From contig CALHUI010000002.1 in assembly GCA_938039675.1 (NCBI GenBank), positions 113,395 to 177,394 of the forward strand: DNA of 64,000 nucleotides. The letters are read 5' to 3'. Below, one piece after another: positions 45,789 through 53,991 of this stretch. The notes beneath the pieces were generated by a model that made no database searches, had not been told where the DNA came from, and worked only from the letters and a program-made list of their open reading frames with translations. This DNA comes from an uncultured Cytophagales bacterium (GTDB taxonomy: Bacteria; Bacteroidota; Bacteroidia; Cytophagales; Thermoflexibacteraceae). Each line of letters opens with the position of its first letter. The stretch's first letter is position 1. Made by a program: the position numbers and the translations under genes.

Positions 45789-46481
45789 ATTGTGCGCTGC
45801 CTGATAGTTGATGATGATAACATTACTGCCGAGATGATAGCGGAGTTTGCACGTCGGGAGAATATGTTTTCCGAAGTAAGCACTTGCAATCATCCGGTAA
45901 CAGCCTTGTCAATCTTGGAAAAAGGCAATTACGACGTACTTTTTCTGGACATAGAGATGCCCGATATGAGCGGCTTGGAGTTATTGCAGGCACTCAATCA
46001 ACCCGTGCTTTGCATTTTGATAACCTCTAAAACGGAACATGCCATTGAAGCTTTTGAGTATGGGGTGATTGATTATTTGGTTAAACCGGTGCGCTATCAT
46101 CGCTTCCACGCTGCCATTCAAAAAATACGGGATTTTACGAAGTCGCGCTTAATTGCCGAACCGGATGACGACAATGTATTCATCAAATCAGGCAGTCAGC
46201 AGTTTATCAAAATACAGTTGAGCAAAATACTGTATTTAGAGTCGCAGTCGGACTACGTTGTGTTTCATATGGAAGGCGGCCAGCAATATATGGTACTGGC
46301 CACCATGAAAGCAATGGCTTCTAAACTGCCTTCCAACTTTTTGCGGATTCACCGCTCCTATCTGGTTAATTACCACAAGATAGATACCATAGAGGACGAT
46401 TCGGTAACTATTCAGAAAAAGCACATTCCCCTGAGCAGCTCTTACAAGGCCATGCTTTTCAGGCACTTAAAGATGCTTTAA
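45786..46481 (+). CDS. LytTR-family response regulator
   Basis: A 231-residue two-domain transcription regulator. The receiver domain (1-120) has the acidic pocket LIVDDD and phosphoacceptor Asp55 in VLFLDIEMPDMSG, plus Lys at DYLVKPV. The LytTR DNA-binding domain (about 135-231) has IKIQLSKILYLESQSDYVVF, FLRIHRSYLVNYHKID, and IPLSSSYKAML. The start is uncertain: there is no ATG, and TTG 45786, ATT 45789 or GTG 45792 are possible. No histidine kinase is adjacent, but an HPt gene diverges from it, so the pair may be the end of a phosphorelay. Confidence 0.9.
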   Translation: MIVRCLIVDDDNITAEMIAEFARRENMFSEVSTCNHPVTALSILEKGNYDVLFLDIEMPDMSGLELLQALNQPVLCILITSKTEHAIEAFEYGVIDYLVKPVRYHRFHAAIQKIRDFTKSRLIAEPDDDNVFIKSGSQQFIKIQLSKILYLESQSDYVVFHMEGGQQYMVLATMKAMASKLPSNFLRIHRSYLVNYHKIDTIEDDSVTIQKKHIPLSSSYKAMLFRHLKML

Positions 46482-47452
46482 TAGGTAGTTATCAAGATTT
46501 TGCCGCTTCGCCCTTCTTTTTCCGAATCGGTAACGGCCTGAACCGTATTTTCTAACGGATAAGTAGCCGCTACTTGCACCTTCAACGTGCCGTCGTGCAG
46601 CAGGGCGATAATTTCCTGTGCTGCCTTTTGGCGTACTTCGCGGGGGGCCGAGCTGAGCCACTCAGTCAGCCAAAAACCCTGAATGGTCAGCCCTTTGAAA
46701 ATCAGCAGCCCGTTGTTTACGGGTGTTTCTTTGAGGCTTAACATACCATATACAAACATCTTGCCTTTGGCTTTCAGGCTGCTGAGTGCCAGTGCCGATA
46801 CGTCGCCGCTGGTGGCATCAAAGCAGCAGTCTGCCATGGCACCATTGGTAAGTTCTTTTGCTCGCTTAGGCAAAAACTCTTTTTCCGTATTGACTACCGC
46901 AGCAGCACCCAATGCAAGCAGTTGCTCGGTTTGGCTATCGCGTCGGACAGTGCAAATAACTTTAATGCCTTTGGCTGCCGCCATCTGAATCACCAATTGT
47001 GCGAAAGTAGAGCCGCCGGCAGTCAGAATCAGCCATTGGCCTTGCTGCAAGCCCGAATCGTGGAGCATAGCCCAAGCGGTAAACGGATTAACAAATATTT
47101 GTGCGCCCACTTCAAAAGGCATGGTTGGCGGCAGCGGGAAAATTGCTTTGGCAGAAACAACGGCGTATTCAGACCAAGCCCCGATGGTAGTAAAGGCTAC
47201 CCGACTTCCAACGGGCAGGTTTACCCCTTGGCCAACGGCTTCTATGATGCCACAGCCTTCAAAGCCCGCACCCGAAGGCAGTTGCGGACGAATGCCATAC
47301 ATTCCTTGCACGAACATCACGTCAGACGGATTAACGGGGCTTGCCATTACTTTTACCAATACTTCGCCCGCGGCAGGTGTCGGTGTGGGAATTTCTTTCA
47401 GTTGCAGCACCTCTTCGGGTCGGCCTACTTTTTCAAAAATGATGCTTTTCAT
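46478..47452 (-). CDS. Zinc-independent quinone oxidoreductase-like MDR enzyme
   Basis: A 324-residue medium-chain dehydrogenase/reductase, probably NADPH-dependent. ATG 47452 gives MKSIIFEKVGRPEEVLQLKE, the usual start. PVNPSDVMFVQGMYGIRP and PSGAGFEGCGIIEAVGQGV form the N-terminal domain. The nucleotide-binding region is WLILTAGGSTFAQLVIQMAAAKGIK, where the usual AxxGxxG is altered to AGGSTFAQ. No catalytic zinc ligands are apparent. Substrate unknown. Its 3' end meets that of the LytTR gene with a 4-base overlap. Confidence 0.85.
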   Translation of the reverse strand: MKSIIFEKVGRPEEVLQLKEIPTPTPAAGEVLVKVMASPVNPSDVMFVQGMYGIRPQLPSGAGFEGCGIIEAVGQGVNLPVGSRVAFTTIGAWSEYAVVSAKAIFPLPPTMPFEVGAQIFVNPFTAWAMLHDSGLQQGQWLILTAGGSTFAQLVIQMAAAKGIKVICTVRRDSQTEQLLALGAAAVVNTEKEFLPKRAKELTNGAMADCCFDATSGDVSALALSSLKAKGKMFVYGMLSLKETPVNNGLLIFKGLTIQGFWLTEWLSSAPREVRQKAAQEIIALLHDGTLKVQVAATYPLENTVQAVTDSEKEGRSGKILITTY

Positions 47453-47522
47453 GTGGTTTTGACGTTTGTAACAGAGAGCTGCCACGATTGCAACTCATAT
47501 CGGACAAAGGTATTAATTTGCA

Positions 47523-47530
47523 TAGGTTTG
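47523..47530 (+). promoter_or_regulatory. Promoter -7 element (TAGGTTTG) upstream of the DUF885-like gene
   Basis: An exact TAnnTTTG match, 16 bases before ATG 47547. It lies in the 94-base gap between divergent genes. Confidence 0.45.
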
Positions 47531-47546
47531 CAAAACCGGTTTGTTT

Positions 47547-49340
47547 ATGTCCGTACTGAAATGGCTGCTGAAAATACTGTTGCTGGCCGCTGCTTTTTGG
47601 CTGATGTGGTACATCAGCATATTTTGGTATAAGCCTTTTTCGGTAGAAGATTTCTATGAGCGCGTTGCCACGCATTACTTGCTGCCCCGCGAAGCATGGC
47701 AAACAGGTGCACTTACCTACGATAAAGCAGGTCGGCTGGCACTTTTTTTAAAACCCGGCACAGTTGCCCCTCTGCGCGAGTGGGAAATTCGGTCTGTAGG
47801 CTTGGCGGCTGACCTGATTGTTTTGCAAAGCTATCGGCGCGAAGAGCAAAATGCAGAACAGTTGCTTTCCACCGATGCGCTCGCTTGGCAAATGCAGCAA
47901 CTGATAGAGGCCGATACGTGTTTAGACGTTGTGCATCCTTTCAATCCTTTTTCGGGAATTCATCTGCTTTTTACGGAGCGATTGCTGCTCGCACAAGCTC
48001 CTAAAAATGCCATAGAGACCTCCAAATATCTGGAAATACTGGCTGCTTTCAGTGCAATAACCGCACAAGCCCTTAAAACGGCTTTTCGGTTGGATTCCCG
48101 CTGCGGCAGGTCATTGCCTTGTTTTGCTGCGGCTGCATCAAAAAAACAACTGGCGCGCTTTTTGGTTGTTAAGCCCGTTTCTAACCCGCTCTACCTGCAA
48201 TTCAGGAAACATCTGGCACGCTTAGAGACAGGACGAGATACAAAACAAGAACTTGACTCTGAAGCGTTGCTACTGTTGGAAACATCGGTTTATCCTGCTT
48301 TTCAAGCTATTTATAACTACTTGGATAAATATGATTGCAGCAGTTCTCTGCCGCCTATGCGCGCCATAACCGATACAGTACAGTACCACAAAATATTTCA
48401 GCGATTTGCCAACAAATCCATTCATCCGCAGGCGCTTTTTCGCTATGCCGAAAGCATGACCGACAGCCTTAAAGAAGCGCTTGTGCAGTCGCTCAACAGC
48501 ACAAAGAGCAATTGGCAGACGGCGTACAGAAAACTAAACAATACCTACCATACGGAACAGTTGCAAAAAAATCCGGCAAAAGCCTCTTTGGTGTCGGCGC
48601 TGCAAGAAGCCTGCTACTATTTAGACACAACCACGCTGTATCTTTTTGAAACCACCCCGCTGATAAACTGTCATCCTTACCGAATGCCTGTAGTGCTGGA
48701 GGACTTTATTCCTACGGGTCGGTTGCATCCTACCGAGCCGCAAATCCTGCTGAATCCTTCCGACAGCACACTAATTCCTCCCATAGAGGTAATGGCTTTT
48801 GCTGCCTTAGAAATTGTACCCGGCAGGCTGATGCAAAGGCAGTATCAGCGCTTGCAAAATAAACTGCCGACTTTTCGCCGTTATTGGGAAGAACCTGTAT
48901 TTACCAACGGTTGGAGCAGCTACATAGCCGTTGTGATGTCTGAGGAGAATATTTTTGAAAATCCGGCGCATCGCAGCGGCCTAATTCATCAGCAACTTGT
49001 GCGGTCTGCTGTTGCGGTGGTAGACATGGGTATGCACCTTTACGGATGGAGCTATGCTCAGGCGGTAGCCTACCTTGCCACTCATACGGCACTGCCGATT
49101 GTTGAAATCAATAAAAGGCTGTACCATGTGCTGCTTTTTCCAGCACACAGTTGCACTTATCTGATGGGTTGCAGGCAGTTGATGCGCCTTCGCCGACAGG
49201 CACAGCAGGAACTCGGCGAGCTGTTTGATATTCGTCAGTTTCATCATCAGGTACTTGCTGCGGGGGCTTTGCCGCTCCACCTGACGGATAGGGTGGTTAA
49301 ATCTTATATTGCATCTACAAAATATCAGCAAAATGATTAG
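47547..49340 (+). CDS. DUF885-like protein lacking the metal-binding motif
   Basis: A 597-residue protein with an N-terminal membrane anchor (WLLKILLLAAAFWLMWYISIF). The C-terminal third matches DUF885: VVDMGMHLYGWSYAQAVAYL, LMGCRQLMRLRRQAQQELGE, and FHHQVLAAGALPLHLTDRVV. In DUF885 enzymes, which I take to be metallopeptidase-like, the central motif is HExxPGHHLQ and the next is EGWALY. Here the first reads ALEIVPGRLMQ (near 420) and the second TNGWSSY, so both histidines and the second Glu are missing. The protein is probably not catalytically active in the usual way. It overlaps the next gene by 8 bases. Confidence 0.7.
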   Translation: MSVLKWLLKILLLAAAFWLMWYISIFWYKPFSVEDFYERVATHYLLPREAWQTGALTYDKAGRLALFLKPGTVAPLREWEIRSVGLAADLIVLQSYRREEQNAEQLLSTDALAWQMQQLIEADTCLDVVHPFNPFSGIHLLFTERLLLAQAPKNAIETSKYLEILAAFSAITAQALKTAFRLDSRCGRSLPCFAAAASKKQLARFLVVKPVSNPLYLQFRKHLARLETGRDTKQELDSEALLLLETSVYPAFQAIYNYLDKYDCSSSLPPMRAITDTVQYHKIFQRFANKSIHPQALFRYAESMTDSLKEALVQSLNSTKSNWQTAYRKLNNTYHTEQLQKNPAKASLVSALQEACYYLDTTTLYLFETTPLINCHPYRMPVVLEDFIPTGRLHPTEPQILLNPSDSTLIPPIEVMAFAALEIVPGRLMQRQYQRLQNKLPTFRRYWEEPVFTNGWSSYIAVVMSEENIFENPAHRSGLIHQQLVRSAVAVVDMGMHLYGWSYAQAVAYLATHTALPIVEINKRLYHVLLFPAHSCTYLMGCRQLMRLRRQAQQELGELFDIRQFHHQVLAAGALPLHLTDRVVKSYIASTKYQQND

Positions 49341-50670
49341 AGTTGTTCAATGCCTGCTCGTATGCAGCGCGTTAGCAGGGTTAGGATGTAACCCTGTTGC
49401 TAAAAGCAAAACAGATAATACTGCGTCCAATGAGCCCGCTACCGTTGTGGCGAGCACCGGAACCACGCTGGAACGGCAATTGCTGGCCGCTTCGCCTGCC
49501 GACCAAGCCGGAATGCTTTCTCGTCGGCTTGTCTATATTGACACCCTATTGCAACAATACGTAGATAAGCAAGCTATACCCGGTGCAGTTTGCCTGATTG
49601 CCCGCAAAGGAAAAATCGTTTATCACAAAGCCTTCGGCTACCGCGATGTGGCCTCACAAACGCTAATGGATGAAGATGATATTTTTCGCATCATGTCCAT
49701 GAGCAAAGCCATTACTTCGGTGGCCGTGATGATGCTTTACGAAGAAGGGCGCTTTTTGCTGGATGACCCTGTGTCGGACTTTATCCCCGAATTTAAGAAT
49801 CCCAAAGTATTGAAGCAGCTTATTCTCAATAAGCGTGATACTTCCTTTGTGGCTGTTCCTGCCAAAAAAGAAGTTACGATTCGTCATTTGCTGACCCACA
49901 CTGCCGGCATACCCTATTTGCACCCCTTGCAACTGAAAGCCCGTATACCGCAATTTCATAGCACACAGCCGCTTACGCTGTCGCAAACCATGCCGAAATT
50001 GGCACAGTTGCCGCTACTCCACGAGCCGGGCGAAAAATTTACCTATGGCCTAAGCACCGACTTATTGGGTTATCTGGTGGAAAAAGTATCAGGAATGAGT
50101 TTGGCTGATTTTTTCAGTAGGCGCATTTTCAAGCCTCTTGGAATGGATGACACGTTTTTCTATGTGCCACAGGAGAAGCAAAATCGTTTGGTAACACTCT
50201 ACGAAGAAGGTAAAGACGGAAAAGTGATTCCGCATACGCAGCCCGCAGCCTATGCAGACTATGCAACCAAGGGTGCGCAGACTTACTACAGCGGTGGTGC
50301 GGGACTTTGCAGTACCGTTGCCGACTATGCCAAGTTTATGCAGATGCTCCTCAACGGTGGTCGTTACAACGGCGCACAGATACTCAGCCGCAAAACCATT
50401 GAAATTATGGTAAAAAACCAGATTGGCGAACTGACCACTCGGAACGGAACCAAGTTCGGGTTGGGTTTTGAACTATCCGATGCACGTCAGGCCGCCCTGA
50501 TGCCCGGTTCGGAGGAAGTTTATCGCTGGGGCGGCATGTATTTTACCGATTACTGGATTGACCCCAAGGAAGAACTCATCGCCTTGTTTTTTACACAAGT
50601 ATGGCCTTCCCGACATCTGTTTTTGAGCAAGCGCTTTCAGGTACTCACCTATCAGGCAATTGTGGACTGA
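49333..50670 (+). CDS. Serine hydrolase lipoprotein, class C beta-lactamase fold
   Basis: A 445-residue exported esterase/peptidase-like enzyme. ATG 49333 gives a signal peptide with lipobox GLGC. The catalytic SxxK is SMSK in IFRIMSMSKAITSVAVMM (near residue 127). The second motif corresponds to FTYGLSTDLLGYLVEKVSG and the third to RWGGMYFTDYW. This family includes penicillin-binding-like esterases; true beta-lactamase activity is not implied. It overlaps the DUF885-like gene by 8 bases (operon) and the convergent patatin gene by 19 bases. Confidence 0.9.
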   Translation: MIRVVQCLLVCSALAGLGCNPVAKSKTDNTASNEPATVVASTGTTLERQLLAASPADQAGMLSRRLVYIDTLLQQYVDKQAIPGAVCLIARKGKIVYHKAFGYRDVASQTLMDEDDIFRIMSMSKAITSVAVMMLYEEGRFLLDDPVSDFIPEFKNPKVLKQLILNKRDTSFVAVPAKKEVTIRHLLTHTAGIPYLHPLQLKARIPQFHSTQPLTLSQTMPKLAQLPLLHEPGEKFTYGLSTDLLGYLVEKVSGMSLADFFSRRIFKPLGMDDTFFYVPQEKQNRLVTLYEEGKDGKVIPHTQPAAYADYATKGAQTYYSGGAGLCSTVADYAKFMQMLLNGGRYNGAQILSRKTIEIMVKNQIGELTTRNGTKFGLGFELSDARQAALMPGSEEVYRWGGMYFTDYWIDPKEELIALFFTQVWPSRHLFLSKRFQVLTYQAIVD

Positions 50671-51431
50671 TGACCCGATAAAGCCGCTGCAAGTACTTGC
50701 CGAGTGTACCGATAACCTATATCAAAGATTTCTTTTGCTTTTGCCACGTCAAAAACCTTGTAGGCGGCCATCTCGGGCGGCTCTATGAACAAGTGGCACA
50801 ACGATTTGCGCGATTCTATATTGGCATTGATGACCAAATGAAACGTGCGTTCAATGACTTGTTTCATGTTATTCACCTTCAATTCGCTGACGGCGTTGGA
50901 GTGAATACCGATGATGTAGTCGCAGCGTCCAACCAATGGCTCGGCAGGCAGGTTGTTCAAAATGCCGCCGTCAATGTAGAATCTGCCGTTAATTTCTACG
51001 GGTGCAAACAAAAACGGAATGCAGGAGGCCGCCTGTATGGGTTTTATCAGTTCGCCGCTGTTGAAATATACAATTTCTCCACGCTCAATATCAGTAGCAT
51101 TAACAAACAGCGGGATTTTCAGACTTTCAAAACTGTCTTCGGTAAGAAACAGACGAAATGCCTCTGCTGTTTTCTCCATTCGCAAAATGCCTGTCAGGTT
51201 GCTTGCAGGTTTGAAATAGCGCAGAATGTTGGTTTTCGTAATAAAATCGAGCATTTCAGTAGGGCTCTGTCCAGCAGCATAGAGTGCGCCTACAATTGCT
51301 CCGGCACTGGTTCCTGAAATAAAACGGGGCTGAATCCCTATTTCGTTAATTGCCTGCAAAGCTCCCAAATGCGAAATACCGCGAGCACCACCACCCGAAA
51401 GCACAATGCCTATATTTTCAGGAATATTCAT
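50652..51431 (-). CDS. Patatin-like phospholipase (RssA type)
   Basis: A 259-residue cytoplasmic lipid acyl hydrolase. ATG 51431 begins MNIPENIGIVLSGGGARG. The oxyanion loop is GGGARG (13-18), the nucleophile is Ser42 in SGTSAGA, and the catalytic Asp lies in YIDGGILNN (near 156). C-terminal ERTFHLVINANIESRKS and FIEPPEMAAYKVFDVAKAKE follow. It has no signal peptide. The gene runs against the serine hydrolase with a 19-base overlap of 3' ends. Confidence 0.92.
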   Translation of the reverse strand: MNIPENIGIVLSGGGARGISHLGALQAINEIGIQPRFISGTSAGAIVGALYAAGQSPTEMLDFITKTNILRYFKPASNLTGILRMEKTAEAFRLFLTEDSFESLKIPLFVNATDIERGEIVYFNSGELIKPIQAASCIPFLFAPVEINGRFYIDGGILNNLPAEPLVGRCDYIIGIHSNAVSELKVNNMKQVIERTFHLVINANIESRKSLCHLFIEPPEMAAYKVFDVAKAKEIFDIGYRYTRQVLAAALSGHQSTIA

Positions 51432-51459
51432 GAGAACAAAAATACGCAGCAAATGACAG

Positions 51460-51467
51460 TAAATTTG
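51460..51467 (+). promoter_or_regulatory. Promoter -7 element (TAAATTTG) before two tiny lipoprotein genes
   Basis: An exact TAnnTTTG match in the region that diverges from the patatin gene. It precedes the small lipoprotein reading frame starting near 51505. Confidence 0.45.
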
Positions 51468-51504
51468 CCCGTCTTGTGGCAGATGACTTCGGTTTTAACT
51501 TTAA

Positions 51505-51705
51505 TTAAGTAAGCGAGAAAAAAACAACTTACGGATATATGGCCTTTATCTGTTGCTGTTATTGGCAGCAGGCGCATGTAAAAGACATCCGCACGGTGCG
51601 CCTCCCGGACAGGTTAAAAAAGTAACAGGCGTACATCCGATATCGGGAAAAGTGAACGGAAAAACTACTGCACCGGGGCAGCAAAAAAAGAAAAATAAAA
51701 AGTAG
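51505..51705 (+). CDS. Small lipoprotein with PPGQ...APGQ motif, no canonical start
   Basis: An open frame of 66 codons after the stop at 51502-51504. It encodes a basic N-region, a hydrophobic stretch (GLYLLLLLAAGAC) with a lipobox Cys, then HPHGAPPGQVKKVTG and a KTTAPGQQKKKNKK tail. This pattern recurs in tiny Bacteroidota lipoproteins of unknown role. No ATG or GTG is in frame; the ATG at 51539 is in another frame. The gene may use a rare start, have lost its start by mutation, or contain an error. The next gene is similar in layout, so the two may be paralogues. Confidence 0.5.
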   Translation, partial: LSKREKNNLRIYGLYLLLLLAAGACKRHPHGAPPGQVKKVTGVHPISGKVNGKTTAPGQQKKKNKK

Positions 51706-51769
51706 CCGTCTTTTTCCGCAATATTTTAACGGATGCGCTGTTATGAATGAAAGATAACCCTTTAAAACT

Positions 51770-51958
51770 ATGTTCAGGCGCATTTCTACTTTCATGCTCA
51801 TCATCTGTTGTATGGCAACACTGATGATAGGTTTCGGTTCTTGTTCCGGCGGCTCGCGTGGCCGCTCTACTGCCCACATCAAGAAACATTCGGGCTTTAG
51901 CCCCGGCAAAGGAAAAGCCAAAGCACCCGGGCAGCGCATCAAAAGTACCAGAAGGTAA
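51770..51958 (+). CDS. Small lipoprotein
   Basis: A 62-residue protein from ATG 51770 with a signal peptide ending in a lipobox (GFGSC). The mature part is about 38 residues, basic and rich in Gly, Ser and Lys, and ends with KAPGQRIKSTRR. That tail is like that of the preceding small lipoprotein. Function unknown. It lies 64 bases after the first one and before metF. Confidence 0.55.
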   Translation: MFRRISTFMLIICCMATLMIGFGSCSGGSRGRSTAHIKKHSGFSPGKGKAKAPGQRIKSTRR

Positions 51959-52029
51959 ACGTAAGTTTGGCCTGTTTTGCATAAGGCATCTCAGGTTGGA
52001 TTTTGTACAAAAACAAGGCTCATCAATTG

Positions 52030-52057
52030 TTTGACAAAAACGGCTTTACTAATTTTG
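52030..52057 (+). promoter_or_regulatory. metFp: Promoter of metF (TTTG - 16 bp - TAATTTTG)
   Basis: TTTG at 52030-52033 and TAATTTTG at 52050-52057 are 16 bases apart, near the Bacteroidota -33/-7 layout. The start would lie about 6 bases past 52057, giving a leader of roughly 28 bases before the GTG start. It lies inside the longer open frame and so excludes the ATG at 51977 as the real start. Confidence 0.65.
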
Positions 52058-52090
52058 CTGCTACTCTTTCATTTCAACCTGTTCCTCTTC

Positions 52091-53044
52091 GTGAAAGTTA
52101 TTGAACATCTGAAAAACGCTAAATCAACGCTTTTTTCCTTAGAAATTATCCCGCCAATGAAAGGCGAGAGTATAGAGTCCATCTTTGCAGCGATAGACCC
52201 GTTGATGGAGTTTAAGCCGCCCTTCATTGATGTTACTTACCACCGCGAGGAGTATGTTTACAAAGCAGGGCCTCATAATACGCTTACAAAGCAGCGGATT
52301 CGCAAGCGCCCGGGAACTGTTGGCATTTGTGCAGCCATTATGCACCGCTACAAGGTAGATGCTGTTCCGCATATCATTTGCGGAGGCTTCAACAAGGAAG
52401 AAACAGAAAATGCATTGATTGATTTGCACTATTTAGGGGTAGAGAACGTGCTGGTGCTGCGCGGCGATGCAATTAAATCCGAAGGGGTTTTTACCCCTCA
52501 GCCAGGAGGCCATTCTCATGCCTCAGAATTGCTTGAGCAGGTGATGAATATGAACCGCGGTCGTTATCTGGACGATGAACTGCAACACCCGACACCCACT
52601 AACTTCTGCATAGGAGTAGCCGGCTATCCTGAAAAGCACTTTGAAGCACCAAACATGACCTCCGACCTCCGATACCTGAAAATGAAGGCGGACATGGGGG
52701 CAGACTTCATTGTTACTCAGATGTTTTTTGACAATCAAAAATACTATGATTTCGTAGCCCGTTGCCGCGAGATAGGTATCACTATCCCCATTATTCCCGG
52801 GCTGAAACCATTGGCTACCAAAGCGCAAATCAACGTGCTGCCGCGTATTTTCCATATAGACCTGCCCGAAGATTTGGTAGAAGAAGTGGAAAAATGCAAA
52901 ACCAATCAGCAGGTTAAGGAGCTGGGCATTGAGTGGTGCATCAATCAATCCAAAGAACTGATTAAGTTCGGTGTGCCATGCCTGCATTATTATACCATGA
53001 GTAAGTCTGATGCCGTGCGTCAGATTGCAGCCAACGTATTTTAG
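52091..53044 (+). CDS. metF: 5,10-methylenetetrahydrofolate reductase
   Basis: Reduces methylene-THF to 5-methyl-THF for methionine synthesis. The 317-residue protein begins at GTG 52091 with KVIEHLKNAKSTLFSLEIIPP, which matches the family start. The preceding 38 codons of the longer frame overlap the promoter. Blocks include FIDVTYHREEY, HIICGGFNKEETENALIDLH, NVLVLRGD, NFCIGVAGYPEKH, MGADFIVTQMFFDNQKYYDF and IPIIPGLKP. FAD-binding and folate residues fit. metK lies about 5 kb away in a separate operon. Confidence 0.95.
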   Translation: MKVIEHLKNAKSTLFSLEIIPPMKGESIESIFAAIDPLMEFKPPFIDVTYHREEYVYKAGPHNTLTKQRIRKRPGTVGICAAIMHRYKVDAVPHIICGGFNKEETENALIDLHYLGVENVLVLRGDAIKSEGVFTPQPGGHSHASELLEQVMNMNRGRYLDDELQHPTPTNFCIGVAGYPEKHFEAPNMTSDLRYLKMKADMGADFIVTQMFFDNQKYYDFVARCREIGITIPIIPGLKPLATKAQINVLPRIFHIDLPEDLVEEVEKCKTNQQVKELGIEWCINQSKELIKFGVPCLHYYTMSKSDAVRQIAANVF

Positions 53045-53049
53045 GGTTA

Positions 53050-53925
53050 TTATCTCAAATCTTCCCAGTCAAGCCCTTCGGCTAACTGATTGACAAGGTC
53101 AGGATGTTGTTGGAGCAAGATTTTTGCTGCCGGATGGTTGCTGTCGCGGCATACAAGTGCTGCGGCAAGCCTTTGAGCCGGCTCTTCGCTGTCTATGAGT
53201 TTTTGCAGGTCGGTTAGAATGGTCTCGTTTACAAAACCTGCTATGGGCAGCCATAAATCGGGAACGACAGGCCGCCCCGCTGCCCAGCGCTCGTGTGCAA
53301 AATCGGAAAGCATCCGCGCCAGATTAGCATTTGCCCGCGCCCGTAACCCAATGATTTTCTGGATAGGTTTACCGATAAAAATAGCTTTCAACACCATCTG
53401 ATTCCATGCGTTTTCATCTAAATAGTCCGCCGGATAAGGGTTTTCTAGGGCAATGGCTTCAAACACGGGTGTCATGTTGGTGCGAATCCCCTCCGTTACC
53501 CGATTGATGTGTGCCTCGGGAAAAGGCAGTAGGGGCAAGGCTTTGTATAGTGCCGTGAGTTCGGCCACATCACCTGTTTCAAAAAGGCGACTGAGCAGAC
53601 GGGCATAACTCGCCGCATCGGTTTGAGGTACAGCCAGCAGCAATAGTGCCCGCGCTGCCTGGTCGGTTGTCCAACGCAGTGGTGTAAACCCTTTGCGCAA
53701 CTGCTCTGCTTGCACTCGGTCGGCAGGCGATACTACCAACTCATCTCTGCCTACTATGCGCGGCACGGCTGCAAAAGCCAGATAAAAACTTTGTGCCGTA
53801 AATTTCTCCGATAGCTCCTGTTTTTTTCGGTAAATCCACTGAATGGCAGGCTCATTGGCTGAGCATATAAGCAACTGTAACAAAAAATCGGCATAAGCAG
53901 AAGTGGGCTGCATCATCATCATCAT
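53050..53925 (-). CDS. EboA-like protein, orphan copy
   Basis: A protein of about 287-291 residues whose central and C-terminal blocks match my recollection of the EboA family (ALENPYPADYLDENAWNQMV; LKAIFIGKPIQKIIGLRARA; FAHERWAAGRPVVPDLW). EboA belongs to the ebo cluster, linked to trafficking of cytoplasmic metabolites such as pigments to the periplasm. The other ebo genes (TatD-like, UbiA-like, dehydroquinate synthase-like, TIM-barrel) are not in this window. Five consecutive ATG codons (forward 53911-53925) form the start, so the exact first residue is not known. It is divergent from a GT2 gene. Confidence 0.7.
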   Translation of the reverse strand: MMMMMQPTSAYADFLLQLLICSANEPAIQWIYRKKQELSEKFTAQSFYLAFAAVPRIVGRDELVVSPADRVQAEQLRKGFTPLRWTTDQAARALLLLAVPQTDAASYARLLSRLFETGDVAELTALYKALPLLPFPEAHINRVTEGIRTNMTPVFEAIALENPYPADYLDENAWNQMVLKAIFIGKPIQKIIGLRARANANLARMLSDFAHERWAAGRPVVPDLWLPIAGFVNETILTDLQKLIDSEEPAQRLAAALVCRDSNHPAAKILLQQHPDLVNQLAEGLDWEDLR

Positions 53926-53957
53926 TATTGGGCAAGTGTTCGGCTCAAAAGTTAGTG

Positions 53958-53965
53958 TATTTTTG
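53958..53965 (+). promoter_or_regulatory. Promoter -7 element (TATTTTTG) of the GT2 gene
   Basis: An exact TAnnTTTG match, 26 bases before ATG 53992, inside the longer reading frames of both divergent genes. It argues for the downstream start of each. Confidence 0.5.
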
Positions 53966-53991
53966 TGTGATTTTTGGTTTTGACACAAATT

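Noticed and set aside
49333..50670. Antibiotic-resistance beta-lactamase
   Set aside because: The fold and SxxK are shared by many esterases and peptidases; nothing in the sequence shows beta-lactam hydrolysis.
51977..52090. Longer N-terminus of metF from ATG 51977
   Set aside because: It overlaps a good promoter (52030-52057), is hydrophobic without family similarity, and the normal MetF start is at GTG 52091.
52058..52090. SAM or cobalamin riboswitch before metF
   Set aside because: The leader is only about 30 bases long and shows no riboswitch-like structure.
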